NCBI GenBank assembly: GCA_028023455.1
Contig: JAQFVV010006272.1
Span: 4,627,127 to 4,691,126, forward strand
Origin: Epiperipatus broadwayi
Lineage: Eukaryota; Onychophora; Udeonychophora; Euonychophora; Peripatidae
Direction of reading: 5' to 3'
Length of the DNA stretch: 64,000 bases
Shown here: piece after piece, positions 35,591 through 46,361 of the stretch
Layout of the letters: each line of letters starts with the position of its first letter
Numbering within the stretch: position 1 is the stretch's first letter
The notes under the pieces: model-generated
The model's input: only the letters and a program-made list of their open reading frames with translations
Database searches by the model: none
Told to the model about the DNA's origin: nothing
Program-made: the position numbers and the translations under genes

Positions 35591-35940
35591 TAGTATTTTT
35601 TTTTCATCGGGTTTGGCGCCCAACATGGGGCTTCGTCATAAACACCCACATACCCTGAGTACTGAAGTCTGTTATATGTATTTTTAAAAAAAAAGTTGTT
35701 ATATAGATTTTTTTTTCCGCGTTTGGACGCCCAAAATCATGGGGCTTGTAACTCATTTCCACCCCTGAAGAGATTATGGAGTATATATATAATTCTTTTG
35801 GTCAAAATTAATGATTTTGAGTCAAATTTTTTTTTGAAGAATGTATATATGTAAGATTTTTTTTTTCCGCGTTTGGACGACCAAGTGAGGCTTCGATGTA
35901 AACACCTACATACTCTGAGTTATGGACTTTTGTGTGTATA
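35591..35940 (+). promoter_or_regulatory. Primer binding site followed by two decayed PBS-like repeats
   Basis: TGGCGCCCAACATGGGGC at 35614-35631 is close to the tRNA-Lys type primer site used by many retroviruses and gypsy/BEL elements. It begins 23 bp after LTR B rather than immediately. Two further units follow, each a T-run, CCGCGTTTGGACG and a GGGGCTT/AGGCTTCG element (35723-35748 and 35873-35895). Units 1 and 3 also share an AAACACC(C/T)ACATAC(C/T)CTGAG stretch. Only the first keeps the canonical TGGCGCC. Confidence 0.7.
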
Positions 35941-36000
35941 TAGCAAAAAAATTTATTAAATTTATTTTGTGTCTTTCCTGTTCACTAGTGACTGGTGCCC

Positions 36001-36032
36001 GAGGATGATTGATCAAGTTATAAGTCATCCTC
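36001..36032 (+). other. Leader stem-loop, 8 bp perfect stem
   Basis: GAGGATGA (36001-36008) and TCATCCTC (36025-36032) enclose a 16-nt loop in the untranslated leader between the primer sites and the gag-like frame. The position fits a packaging or dimerisation element, but that is inference. Confidence 0.4.
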
Positions 36033-36702
36033 TTATAAATTTGTCATTAGGGAGCAGAGAAAAGAAATTTAGATTAAAAGAAAAGGGGGGTCTCATTTTA
36101 TCAAAGTATTTTATGAATTGGAGTGGTTTAAAATGAGTAAGAAATATATATATAAGTAACGTCAAATTAACCAAAAGTTAAAAGGTTTGAAATTGGTGCA
36201 GACAGGTCAAACGGAATTAGGTCATAAAACTATTTAAGTATGTATAAAATAAAAAAAACAGCTGGAAGAAGAGAGTGGGGGTGAGTTAAATTTTTATTAA
36301 GTCATCTTTAATATTAAAATATGTTATACTTTAGATATATAGATGAAAAAAGAAAAAAAGATTTTTTTAAATTTTTCGTATATTTTATTAAAGCTAGAAA
36401 AAAAGAAGGGATTTTTTTTTTTTAAATAAAAAGTTTAATATGTTTTATAAAATAAAAAGTTGGGCACAAAAATTTTTTTTTAAAATTTATTATATGTTGG
36501 ACGGGCATCGAGATGGAGTAGGCTTATAGATATATTAGTGAGTTAGGCATAGAATTGGGATGGAAGTGAGCGAGTAGTTTTTGAAGGGGAGAGCAGCAAA
36601 CAGCCGTATTAAAAGTACAAAAGTTTTAAAAATCAAATATTTATTAGGTACAAAATAATAAAAATTTTGAAAGGATTGTACAAGATAACAAAAACTGTAG
36701 CT

Positions 36703-37980
36703 ATGCCAGAGAAATTAGTTACAAAAATATCGGAACAGACACCGATGGAGATTAAGCAGGAAGGCTGGGATTTTAACTGGTTGCTGAGACAGCTTAGACA
36801 GGATGCAGAGAAAATGGATCAGAAAATGGAGGAAAGAGATCAGAAAATGTCACAAAGATTTGAAAACCTTAGCAGAGATATTAGATAAGAGATGGCAGAC
36901 AGAGATAAAAGACTGGAAGAAATGTGCCAAGGTCTACAGGAATTGTCAACCAGCTGTCAGCAGAAGTCTGAAGAAATTCGGGGAGAAGTTAAAGAAATGT
37001 TACATAAAAACCAAGAAGAAAATAGAAAGGAATTTGTTGTGATTAAAGAAGAAGTGAAGGCTTTAGTTGAACAAGTAGAATGTCAAGAAAAGGGTTTGAA
37101 AGAAAGGGTCTTTAAAGTAGGGGCAGAATTTAACAGCAAATTTCAAGGCTATGAAGAGACTCAAAAGGAAATGAGAAATGAAATACATGAAATCAGAGAA
37201 AATTTAATGGAAAAAAATCAAATGGCTGCCAAAGAAGAAAACGTTGTGACAGCATATATTCCAGAATTGAGAGATGTAGCAGAAATGAAAGAGGAGAGAG
37301 AAAAGGAAAGTAAGGAAAGCAACTTTGCTAGTGATTACCAAGATAAAAGACTTGATAGACAGGAGGGAGTGCAAATTATTGGCCAGAGTGAAGATGATAA
37401 TAAAAATAATTTTAGAGAGAGCGAAGCCAAAGTCAATCAGCAAAGTACCATAGTCAAAGAAAATGAATTTTTAAGCGAACATAAGTTCCAGATGGATGAT
37501 GAAAATAGCACATTTTACCGATATGAAGAACAACTTGGGTTGGAAAGGAACGAATCTCAAGTGACGGCGCAAAGTCAAAGCAAGGATTGTGGAAAAGCAC
37601 TTACTAAAGAAAATACCACTGAAAAGGAAAATAATGTAAAATGTACACAAGCAATAATAAACGTGAGTAATATAAATAATATAAAGCATCTAAACACCCC
37701 ATTCCAAGAAACTCCTATAGAAAATACTAGTAAGTTATCTGTAGCAGAATAGGAGCCCACGTTTGAAGAAAAAAATCTCGAGCTGCATGAGATACGAAGT
37801 TTGACAATGCACCCTAAGCGATCTCCTGTGAGGTTGAAAGACAAAAATGAAAGCTATGAATGGATAACCGATGATGATGAAGGTGAATGGATAACCGACG
37901 ATGATGATGATGATCTATCGGGATGTTGTTTCAACCTCGGCATGGAGTTATTTTTTAAGCAACCCCCAGATCCTATTTAA
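36703..37980 (+). pseudogene. Gag-like coiled-coil protein with acidic duplicated tail, two in-frame stops
   Basis: A single reading frame runs from ATG 36703 to TAA 37978-37980 (426 codons), broken by TAA 36886-36888 and TAG 37750-37752 with no frame change. The N-terminus (MPEKLVTKISEQTPMEIK, WLLRQLRQD) is followed by a long Glu/Lys/Gln heptad-like coiled coil (residues about 40-190), an Asn/Ser/Glu-rich linker, then past the second stop a KRSPVRLKD stretch. The end is an acidic tail with EWITDDD repeated, a CC pair and a terminal PPDPI. There is no capsid major-homology region, zinc knuckle, protease or RT. It fits a structural protein of a non-autonomous LTR element. The frame's preservation on both sides of each stop argues for recent nonsense mutations or stop readthrough. 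Confidence 0.65.
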
Positions 37981-38017
37981 ATTGTTAGTTTTTTTTGTGT
38001 GTGTGATTGATCTTTTT

Positions 38018-38345
38018 ATGTACTCTTTTATATATATTATACACTCTATATTTTATTTATATACCTTTTATATATATTGTGCACTTTATATATACACATA
38101 TTCTTTTATATTTATATATTATACACTCTATATTTTATCTATATACACTTTATAGGTGCACCCACTTTATATATTGTACACTTTATATTTTATACAGATA
38201 TATTAACACTTTTTATTTTATTACACTTTATATATTATCCATGTTATACTTTATTTGTATACCTTACATATATATTTTACACTATATATATTATCTATAT
38301 ACCCTTTTATATATTACACGCATTATATTTTATCTATATATAAAA
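38018..38345 (+). repeat. Degenerate minisatellite in the 3' part of the internal region
   Basis: Irregular tandem copies of a roughly 17-35 bp unit built on ACTTTATATATT and ACACT(C/T)TATATTTTAT. All open frames here are by-products of the repeat. The remnant internal region between LTR A and B lacks it. Confidence 0.7.
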
Positions 38346-38624
38346 ACATATCCATTATTTTGACAAAGATGTATACTCGTTTGGGTATATATCTGTTTAA
38401 GTTTAAAATATTTACTAATAACCGATGATTTCATTATATGTGTTGATAATTGTTAGAAGCACTAACTGTATTATTATAGTGTAATCTAGTCTGATGTAGT
38501 ATCATAAGTGTAGCGTAGGACTAGGCCATGAGTTTATACGTAAAAAGAAGCCATAATTTAGCTCCGTGTTTATATAAGTAAAGTCTTTTTTTTTATTTGT
38601 TTTTTTTTACTAAGTTTACTGATA
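38346..38624 (+). other. 3' end of internal region, no polypurine tract
   Basis: The sequence before LTR C is T-rich (two T-runs, then ACTAAGTTTACTGATA). The expected purine-rich primer for plus-strand synthesis is not visible. The same T-rich context precedes LTR B (32490-32528). Confidence 0.5.
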
Positions 38625-41600
38625 TGAAACGGAAATCTCCAATCCCTTTCCGTTTCACCATCAACCTAATGACCTACTCGTCTAAACTAATTTCGAACCT
38701 ATCTTAAATGTAGAAATATTTTAAATGTAAAAATGTAATATATAAGTCGAGCGGGAAAACTTTGCTACAATGGCCGCTTGAATGGCATCATCCATTTACA
38801 TACGAAAACACGCTATAATTAGACAGGTTTGATACAATTATAGCGGAGAAATGCTCATAATTTATTATAAAATGTTTTATTAATTTTCAGTCAATTCTTA
38901 ATTATATTCGCTATTATATTCGTATGTGGATGGATAAGTTAAACATTGGAATGATATATATATATATATATTTAAGTTTAAATAAAGGTACTGTAAAACA
39001 TTTTCTTTAAATTATATTTAACAGTTTTCTGATTTAATGTTTTACATATATAATTGAAACTAAAGTATTTTCTTTAAATTTGCTTTTTTTTTTAATAAAC
39101 AAATATGTTAAAAGTTATTTAGTTTTATAAAATAAGAATTATCTGTTCGCAATTAAAAATGAGAATTTTTGTAAACAAGATATCAATTAGTGACACACCC
39201 GGGTAAAAAAGTAAAATCTGTTTTCTGATTGATTTTTGTTTGCAACAAAAGACTTTTTCATTAAATCAGAATACCGTTCCTTCTGCTAAGTAATAACACC
39301 TGAAAAGGAATTTAATTAATGAAAATGAATCAAATTATATAGTTTATATATTTTGATACATTTTTTAAGGAAATTAAATATAACACCTCGGAGATTTTAT
39401 CAGTTGTTGTAGAAATTGAATTATATTATTTTGCTTTAATTAAAAGTCAATTGGTCCCGAGGCTTACGAAATTCCAGAAAGGTGTTAAAGTTTAGTAGAA
39501 GGATATAAATAGGCCTTATTTTAAGCGGGAAGATAGACTCCATCTTGCTGTTGAATAGCTGTTAAGATCAGAAGTCAAAATTGTTTAATTTTACCATGTC
39601 TGGCTAAAGTCAGGCAAAATTTTGCTGCAATTCCCGTGATGGAACGCCGAGTTCAATCCATCAAATGCCGAAGCAACAACCACACCAAATAAAAGATGTC
39701 ATAAGCCGCTAAAAGAACTTGCCTTCGTTCCAACACCATTTTAAATCGTCTCGCAACTGAATAAGAACATGCCATAAGCCGCCAAAGAACTCACCTTCGT
39801 TCCAGCTCGAATATCTCCAGTTCAGCTATAGGAGAACTATTATAATATTATTTAAAATAGCAGAGCTCTCTGTGAATTTCAAAAACAATCATTATTTCTT
39901 CAAAAACAGGTTAGCTAACCATATTATCGAAACTTCTTTCTAAATTGTTTTTCAAATAATCTTTAAATTCTATAAAATGAAATACTTTTGTAAATTTCTT
40001 TATTAATTCAATATTGTAAACTCTTTCTAAAATATGATAATCTATAAATGAAATACTTTGCTAAATTTCTTTGTTAATTAATGTTTTGCTATATAATTTA
40101 ATCACTGCAGTTATATTTTGCTTTTCTTTTGCTTATTTTTAATTATTATTAGTTATGCCTATGCTTCGAAACGGCGTGCATTTAATTATAAAATGTTTTT
40201 AAAGATATGAATTTAAAATCTCCGTATTATTATTTATATAGCGTCATTTCGTGCGCTGTTTCGAAACCCAAATTCATATTTTGTCATTTTGTAAATTAAT
40301 TAATATAAATATAAAATGTGGCTTTTCAACCTTTATTTATTATGTTACTAAAGATTAAACTAGCCTGGAGTGCAATCATAAGTATATTTTTTTAGTTAAG
40401 TATTCGTAAGTCCCCTATTAAATATACTTTTCCCCCTTTTAAAAGTTTAGTAGTTATAGATAACTAAAGAGATTGAACGGGATAAAGTAAAGTTTGTATA
40501 TATATATTCCTGTCAGTAGCATATCGTATTTCTCATGCTACAGAAGAGTTGGCTCTTTTGATCAAGCTGATGATCTAGTGTTCATTTAATATATGATCTT
40601 TAATTTATAATATCCTTCGGCTTGGCGGATGTGGGATTTATTAATATTTTCTCGTTGTGCTGTTCTTTTTTATATATATATATAAGATGGAGCCACGGCG
40701 TTGCCAGCACATCTTCTCTTATGGGTAGTGCAGTAGCGAAGTCTGAGCTACGGGCCAGATTAGCACGTAAGTCCCCCGCCTCTGAACCAAATAAAGGTTC
40801 CCCATTAGCAGCATGACGACCGGTTCTTGGGTAAACCGTTGTTTGTCACAAAAACCCTAAAACTATTCTTCCATCCGCAGAGCCACTTTATTATTATATT
40901 TTACTTGTGCCTAGCGTATTAGTAAAATCGTTATAGCCAACTCTTCCCTCCCTAATATGCAGTCTTCGGCGTTGATCCGAAGCATTCTTGAAAACCCGTT
41001 CGATCTAAAGCTATCTGGGATGCTTTAAAAGCCCATAGTTAAAATAAATTTATTATAATTAAGATGTATTAAGTTTCACTCCAGACTTGGTTTGATTTCA
41101 CGTACAATAGCCACACGAACTGATGATGAAAGGGCATAACTGGTAAAAGTTAATGTAGTGATTAGTTATATAGTAGGGTATTTGTTTCCATTAAATAATA
41201 TTGGAGCAATTAAATAATAGCCAACGTATCAATTATTGGCCTAGAGTAATGTTACTTTATAAATAAAATGCCTGCGTGCATTTGCCAACAACAATTGTCA
41301 ATAAATATATTTTAATTCATCATATATCAGTTTCTGTCTCATTATTAAATCAATCCAATTCACTAATTGCCCATAAGTATTCATTAGTAAAGCCCCTATT
41401 ATTTAAATATGTTAGATTTTATCTGTGGAATGTCTAGTATTTAAGTTGTTTATATATATGTTTAAGTCCATGAGTCTTATTGTTTTCTCCGATTTGCTAG
41501 TGGGCCGGATGAAGATTTAAATCTCGTGTGCTACCATTGTTATGTTATCCATTGGGTGTTAGATCTGGTGCTTGGAGAGTGGGTTCGAATCCAGGCTGGT

Positions 41601-41692
41601 CCCTGACCTAAATCTCGGGCTTGACTGGGTTTGAAGTACATTTTGTGAGTTCCAGCTCGTGTTAGATGGATAAGCATATTTTGACTGGCACA
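38625..41692 (+). repeat. LTR C (3' outer LTR)
   Basis: 3068 bp, near-identical to LTR A. Differences are scattered substitutions plus length changes in TA runs and a short insertion near 40029. TATA box TATAAATAGG at 39504-39513. Confidence 0.88.
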
Positions 41693-43500
41693 ATATATAT
41701 ATATGATGTATTAGCAATATTTTACTTGTTTTCTTTGTACTGATATATTATCATTTACATGGCAACATCTTGATGAAAAATTAACTAAGTGTTGCCAAAT
41801 ATGTGTTTCTGTCAATCAAACTGGATGTCATCACTATTTGAGAGACCAATTGAGATCATATTAAATATAGCAACTCATTTTCTATTTGAGTAGACAGACA
41901 ATGTTCAATTTTATCACTCAAAAACTATTTTACTTATCTATGAAGTGGCTATTTAGACAAAAACTTTTAAGTTTACTTGTAATCTGAAATTTTTAAGTTT
42001 TATCTGTATATAATTTTATTAATGAACTCTAAAATCAGAATAGCGATGGTTCTTTCTTCCAAATTGTAAATTTAATGTATTTAAGCACTAGATGAAAGAA
42101 TTTGTCTGTTCAACTTTAGAATGAAGTTAGTTAACAGACTAATGTAGAATATTAAATGTGAACAAGGTCGAGCTATACTTAGTTTTGATCTCAATATAAA
42201 ACTGATTTAAAGACATAAATGTTATTGATTACCTCATAATGTAAATATTCAAAACTGCTTGTTTACATATATAATACACACACACAAATAATTAAATATA
42301 TGAAAATAAAATCTTTTTTTTTCTAGAAATTTTTTACTTGCTTTATCATAATTCTTTGGATATTTAATTGCTAATAATGAACTCTATTTCTCTGAAATGA
42401 TCGTATAATCTGCTAAATAGTATACTAACAGGCCTAATATCAATGAGAGTGTATCAAATTGTGCAATATTATTTTTTTTCAGAAAATTATTAATGTCAAG
42501 ATATTCTTTCCATACATAAAAACATTTTTTATTCTTTTTCTTATGATATATATCATATATTTACATACACGGGATGTTTCAGGCAATTTAGAATAAAAAC
42601 TAAATTAAATGTAGGAACCGACTGATATCTTTTTTTATATTTTCTTATGCAGAAGATTGGGCTGCTGATAATGAAATTTTTTATTTCTTTGAAATGTTAT
42701 ATATATATTGTAGCCTTTAGTTTTATCAGAAGCTAAATTTTCAGTTAAAACTTTGTGTCAAGACACCTAAAAAAATGTATCTAGCATTATTTTGCTTTAA
42801 GTAAACTATTGTGAATATTTATAATGCTATCATTGTTATATATAAGAGCTACTATATCAATATTTATCTATTATTTAGCTGTAAGATAATTTTGACACAA
42901 CTTAAATAATAATGAGTTAATTTAATGTTAAACATCTTTAAATTGTAAAACGATAATAATGTCAGTCAATGATAAAAAAATGTAATTTAAAGTTTAAAAT
43001 GCTCATTTAGTTTTAGTTTAACTGTAAAACTGCTTTAAAAAGCTTATATTAATTTTTAAAGTTGAGAAACAGAGTCCAAACTGTGTATTTTTGATTTGCT
43101 GGTTTAAAACTAAAGCTATAATATTTGATTAACTTTGAATGTAAAACTGAATATTCTAATTAAATATTTTTAAAACTAATTTAATTATAAAAGAGTTTAA
43201 TAAAATTAGTAATTAAATTAGAATTTTTAATATTTGAATAAATGTTGAAAAAGTGAATAAATATATTTATTTAGTTTAAATAATTTTAATTTTAAAACCT
43301 ATTCTGAGATATTTATCTAGATTTAAAAGAGTAATAAATAAATGAATTAAATCGTTTGCAATATTCATTTCTTAAAGATAGTGTAAATTTTTAATTATGT
43401 AATATTTTATTTTTATCCTGGTTATTTTGTAGTTTTTAATTAATTATTTTTATCCAACCAGAAAGTGTTTTTAATTAATTCAAGCATCAAAAAAAACAAT
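41693..43500. other. AT-rich DNA, no gene seen
   Basis: Low-complexity AT sequence, no supportable frame, repeat or RNA gene. Confidence 0.5.
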
Positions 43501-43696
43501 CATTTATTGCAAAGTAATAATTTTTGACAGACAACCTTCCTTGGTGATAGATAGGTCAAAGATTCAAACTAATCACAGGAAAGGTCATAAGATCAACAAT
43601 AAATAAGTAGTTTGGTAAAATTATCATATGGCTATGGGTGTAAATAAGGTAAGACAGACATCTGACATCAATCTACAGTCTACACCAGTCTATAGT

Positions 43697-43975
43697 CTAT
43701 ATCAATCTCTTCATTTCCTCAAGGTTTTTAATCAATTTAATTTTGTAACAGTTGAATTTTAACTCTACTAAAAAATTTAAAAAGATGATTTTTTTTAAAA
43801 AAATTGTTTTATTAAATTCAGCATGTAAGGCTAAACTTATATCTTGACATAATTGTCTGAACAGAAACATCAAGGAAGCCGAAGGCTCTGCAACTGCCAA
43901 TGGAATGGTAATATAATTTGTTATTACAGTAGTTAGAATATTATTTTTACAATTTTCTATGATAAAAAACTTCAA
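43697..43975 (-). other. Minus-strand open frame with a coding-like core
   Basis: The core on the minus strand (43920-43810) reads PLAVAEPSASLMFLF then RQLCQDISLALHAEFNK, less biased than surrounding DNA. It is preceded by ATTCCATTGGCAG, which could serve as a splice acceptor. No family is recognised. Either a host exon relic or chance. Confidence 0.25.
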
Positions 43976-44956
43976 AAATTATTGTTATTGCTATTTCTTT
44001 GACTGGAAAACAATTGACAATTTTAGAAATAAATTGAATGTCTATATTATAATTAAAATTGTCAAGGAATATCTTATTCTACTATTGAAAAAAACATTAC
44101 CAAAAATTCTAATAATTTCTTATTAGCTTCTTCATAATATTCATCTTAAGTCAATATTATTTAGAATTAGTTTACATGGAATAAGAATTGTAATTCAAGT
44201 AAGAACTATAAATTGACATTGTGAACATTTTTAGATGTTCAATAATAATTAATTCTGCAAAAGAAAAGAATTGACTAAAAGAATTTATAATCCCATAATA
44301 ATAATTAATTTATGCTGCATCATTTCTTTAAAAGATACTATTTATAAAAAATTAAAAAAAGCACAACGTTTTTTTTTTTTTAGTATTATAATGATTTTTG
44401 TTTGTCTTTCTTTTAAAAAAGAAAGAATTTTTCTTCAGGCACAATGATAAAATCTAATTTACTACAAATTATTTAATTGAAAAATATGTGAATTTTAAAA
44501 ATTTTAACTTCATAATTGAAAATATCAAACCTTTTTCACAATAATAACATATCAACCAATTAAAATAACCTTTTTATATTTTAATAACTTCATAAAACCT
44601 GCACAAATGTTTAAAACTCATAAAGGATGTCTTCCTTCTGTGCATTGTTTTGGAAAAATATTGAAAATAATAGTTAAGTCAAACATTCTTTCCTGCAAGT
44701 GTTCAACAATGTCAATAAAAAAAAAATTGAAGTGCTTTATTGTCCTATATGATGTTGCTAATATTAATTTATAATGAACCTAAATTAAGAATTTGTGATA
44801 TATTTGCTGCAGTACTTTGAATATTTATTAGACTTTAAATCTATGAATATATTAAATATATTGCCATTAACTTTTCATGTTCATAATAATAGAATGAATT
44901 GAATTTATCCAGGATATCTGAAGAAACAAGTTATATATTTTCTCATTATATTACAG

Positions 44957-45091
44957 ATTATAGTATTTTTAACAATATTATCTTATATAATGGATGTGTA
45001 CTATCCACAACATGCTATTGCTAACAGTCTTCTTCATTATCAAGTAATAGAGAATTGGTCAAGAATGAAACAGAAGGACGTTATTATTTAA
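44957..45091 (+). CDS. Possible terminal exon of an unidentified host protein
   Basis: A pyrimidine-containing acceptor (TTTTCTCATTATATTACAG, ending at 44956) is followed by 44 codons and a TAA at 45089-45091. The translation starts with a hydrophobic stretch (IIVFLTILSYIM), then DVYYPQHAIANSLLHYQ and ENWSRMKQKD. Composition over codons 14-42 is clearly less AT-biased than the flanks and no element match is apparent. If real, it would be the C-terminal membrane segment and cytosolic tail of a larger protein whose other exons are outside or unrecognised. Downstream AATATTAAAGG-type AT sequence could be its 3' UTR. I do not recognise the protein. Confidence 0.35.
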   Translation: MIVFLTILSYIMDVYYPQHAIANSLLHYQVIENWSRMKQKDVII

Positions 45092-46112
45092 TACCATTCA
45101 TTTTATGGTTAAAAAAAGGGTTGAATTTATTTATTTTATGATTTTGTACTATGTTATGATATGCATATATTATTGTCATGTTATATGCTATGTATTTTAC
45201 AATATTAAAGGTTAAAATTCTCAGAATAGTATTTTATCATATGAACATAATTTAAAACGGTATGTGTCTTTTCTTTAAAATATGAATAATTTATTTATGA
45301 AGGTATATTATGTTGTTGTAAGCTGAATAAGCATATGTATATTTTTATGTTTATTTATTATTATTGTCTAATGCTAATATAACCATATTTGATATTAATT
45401 AATTATGTTTATCATATTTCACATTGGTTAGCTGTTATAGTATTTTGTTATAGATAGTAGAATTATTTTATCTATAATTAGGAGTGTTTTGTATGTCAAT
45501 ATATTTTATGAATGGTAATTAGTCTCCACTATTAATTTTGCTAGCTTATTTTCCAGAAGGATTAGAAGCATTTAGGCTCTTTCTTATTATTTATTGTTCT
45601 GCTAGATTTTGTATGCTTATAGCATAAACTTTAGAAATTGTAGCTATGCCTCTTTCTATTCCAAGGCAATTCCTATTTAGTATATTGTCTCTGATGTGCA
45701 TTCTCATTATTTTTCCAGACTAGTGACAAAGTTCTAGATCCTTTACTAGCCCTTAAAAGTAGATTCATCCTATGAGCAATGCCATCATACTTTATTTATT
45801 GAATATCGATTTTACTTGTAGTGTTAATATGTTAATGAAGCATGTGTAAGAATTTACCATGGCTTTATCTGGTAGTTTTTAATGAATTCTACTTTACTTT
45901 TAAGAACATTCTTGGTCTGCTTTAAATATGAAAAAAACATTGTAAATGTGTTCTATATTTGAGCTTTGCTAGTTGTTAGGACTAAATATAATAAACAGTT
46001 GGTTTTAAATATTTAAAATTTATTTTGAGCATGAATAGATAATATATATCTACCTTATAACTCAATAAACATCTCATGACCACCTCCTCTTATGCTTGTG
46101 TATAACTGTTGT
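45092..46112. other. AT-rich DNA, possibly 3' UTR and intergenic
   Basis: No gene or repeat seen. Confidence 0.45.
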
Positions 46113-46361
46113 TAAAACAGGCAAAACTCACTATATATATATATATTGCCACACACAGCAAGCTATATATATATATATTGCCACACACAGCAAGCTAGAG
46201 TAATCAATGGATGCCAGAAGGCCATAAGCCAGAAACTAGTCTGTGGTTATTGGATGAGTAGGCACTAGATGGGGATTTTATGCACAAGCCTTCTGGCATC
46301 CATTGATTACTCTAGCTTGCTGGGTGTGGCAATATATATATAGTGAGTTTTGCCTGTTTTT
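46113..46361 (+). mobile_element. Fold-back MITE, copy 2
   Basis: Long arms (46113-46220 and 46289-46361) pair almost perfectly: AAAACAGGCAAAACTCAC, a TA run, TTGCCACAC and AGCAAGCTAGAGTAATCAA. The loop is about 68 bp. The left arm has an internal 32 bp tandem duplication (46131-46162, 46163-46194) that the right arm lacks. The central part is homologous to the MITE at 10768-10975. Confidence 0.75.

Larger units (their letters stand above)
29027..41692 (+). mobile_element. Non-autonomous LTR retroelement with three ~3 kb LTRs
   Basis: Layout: LTR A (29027-32048), short remnant internal region (32049-32528), LTR B (32529-35590), internal region with primer-binding sites and a gag-like frame (35591-38624), LTR C (38625-41692). 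The LTRs start TGAAACGG and end ACTG(G/T)(C/T)ACA, so they have canonical TG...CA ends. The outer flanks both read ATATAT (29021-29026, 41693-41698), consistent with a target duplication but in low-complexity sequence. No RT, integrase or protease is encoded anywhere inside, so movement would need a helper. A and C are near-identical (about 98 per cent by eye) while B is much more diverged. Confidence 0.8.

Noticed and set aside
37901-38363. Overlapping Tyr/Ile/Leu-rich open frames
   Set aside because: They are translations of the AT minisatellite in three frames.
30989-40816. Plus-strand open frames of about 61-64 codons at equivalent sites in LTR A and C
   Set aside because: LTR B, the only informative diverged copy, does not keep the frame. 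The DNA block, not the protein, is conserved.
29027-41692. CRISPR-like reading of the repeated arrays
   Set aside because: The repeats are LTRs, leader duplications and a minisatellite; there are no regular spacers, and the genome is eukaryotic.
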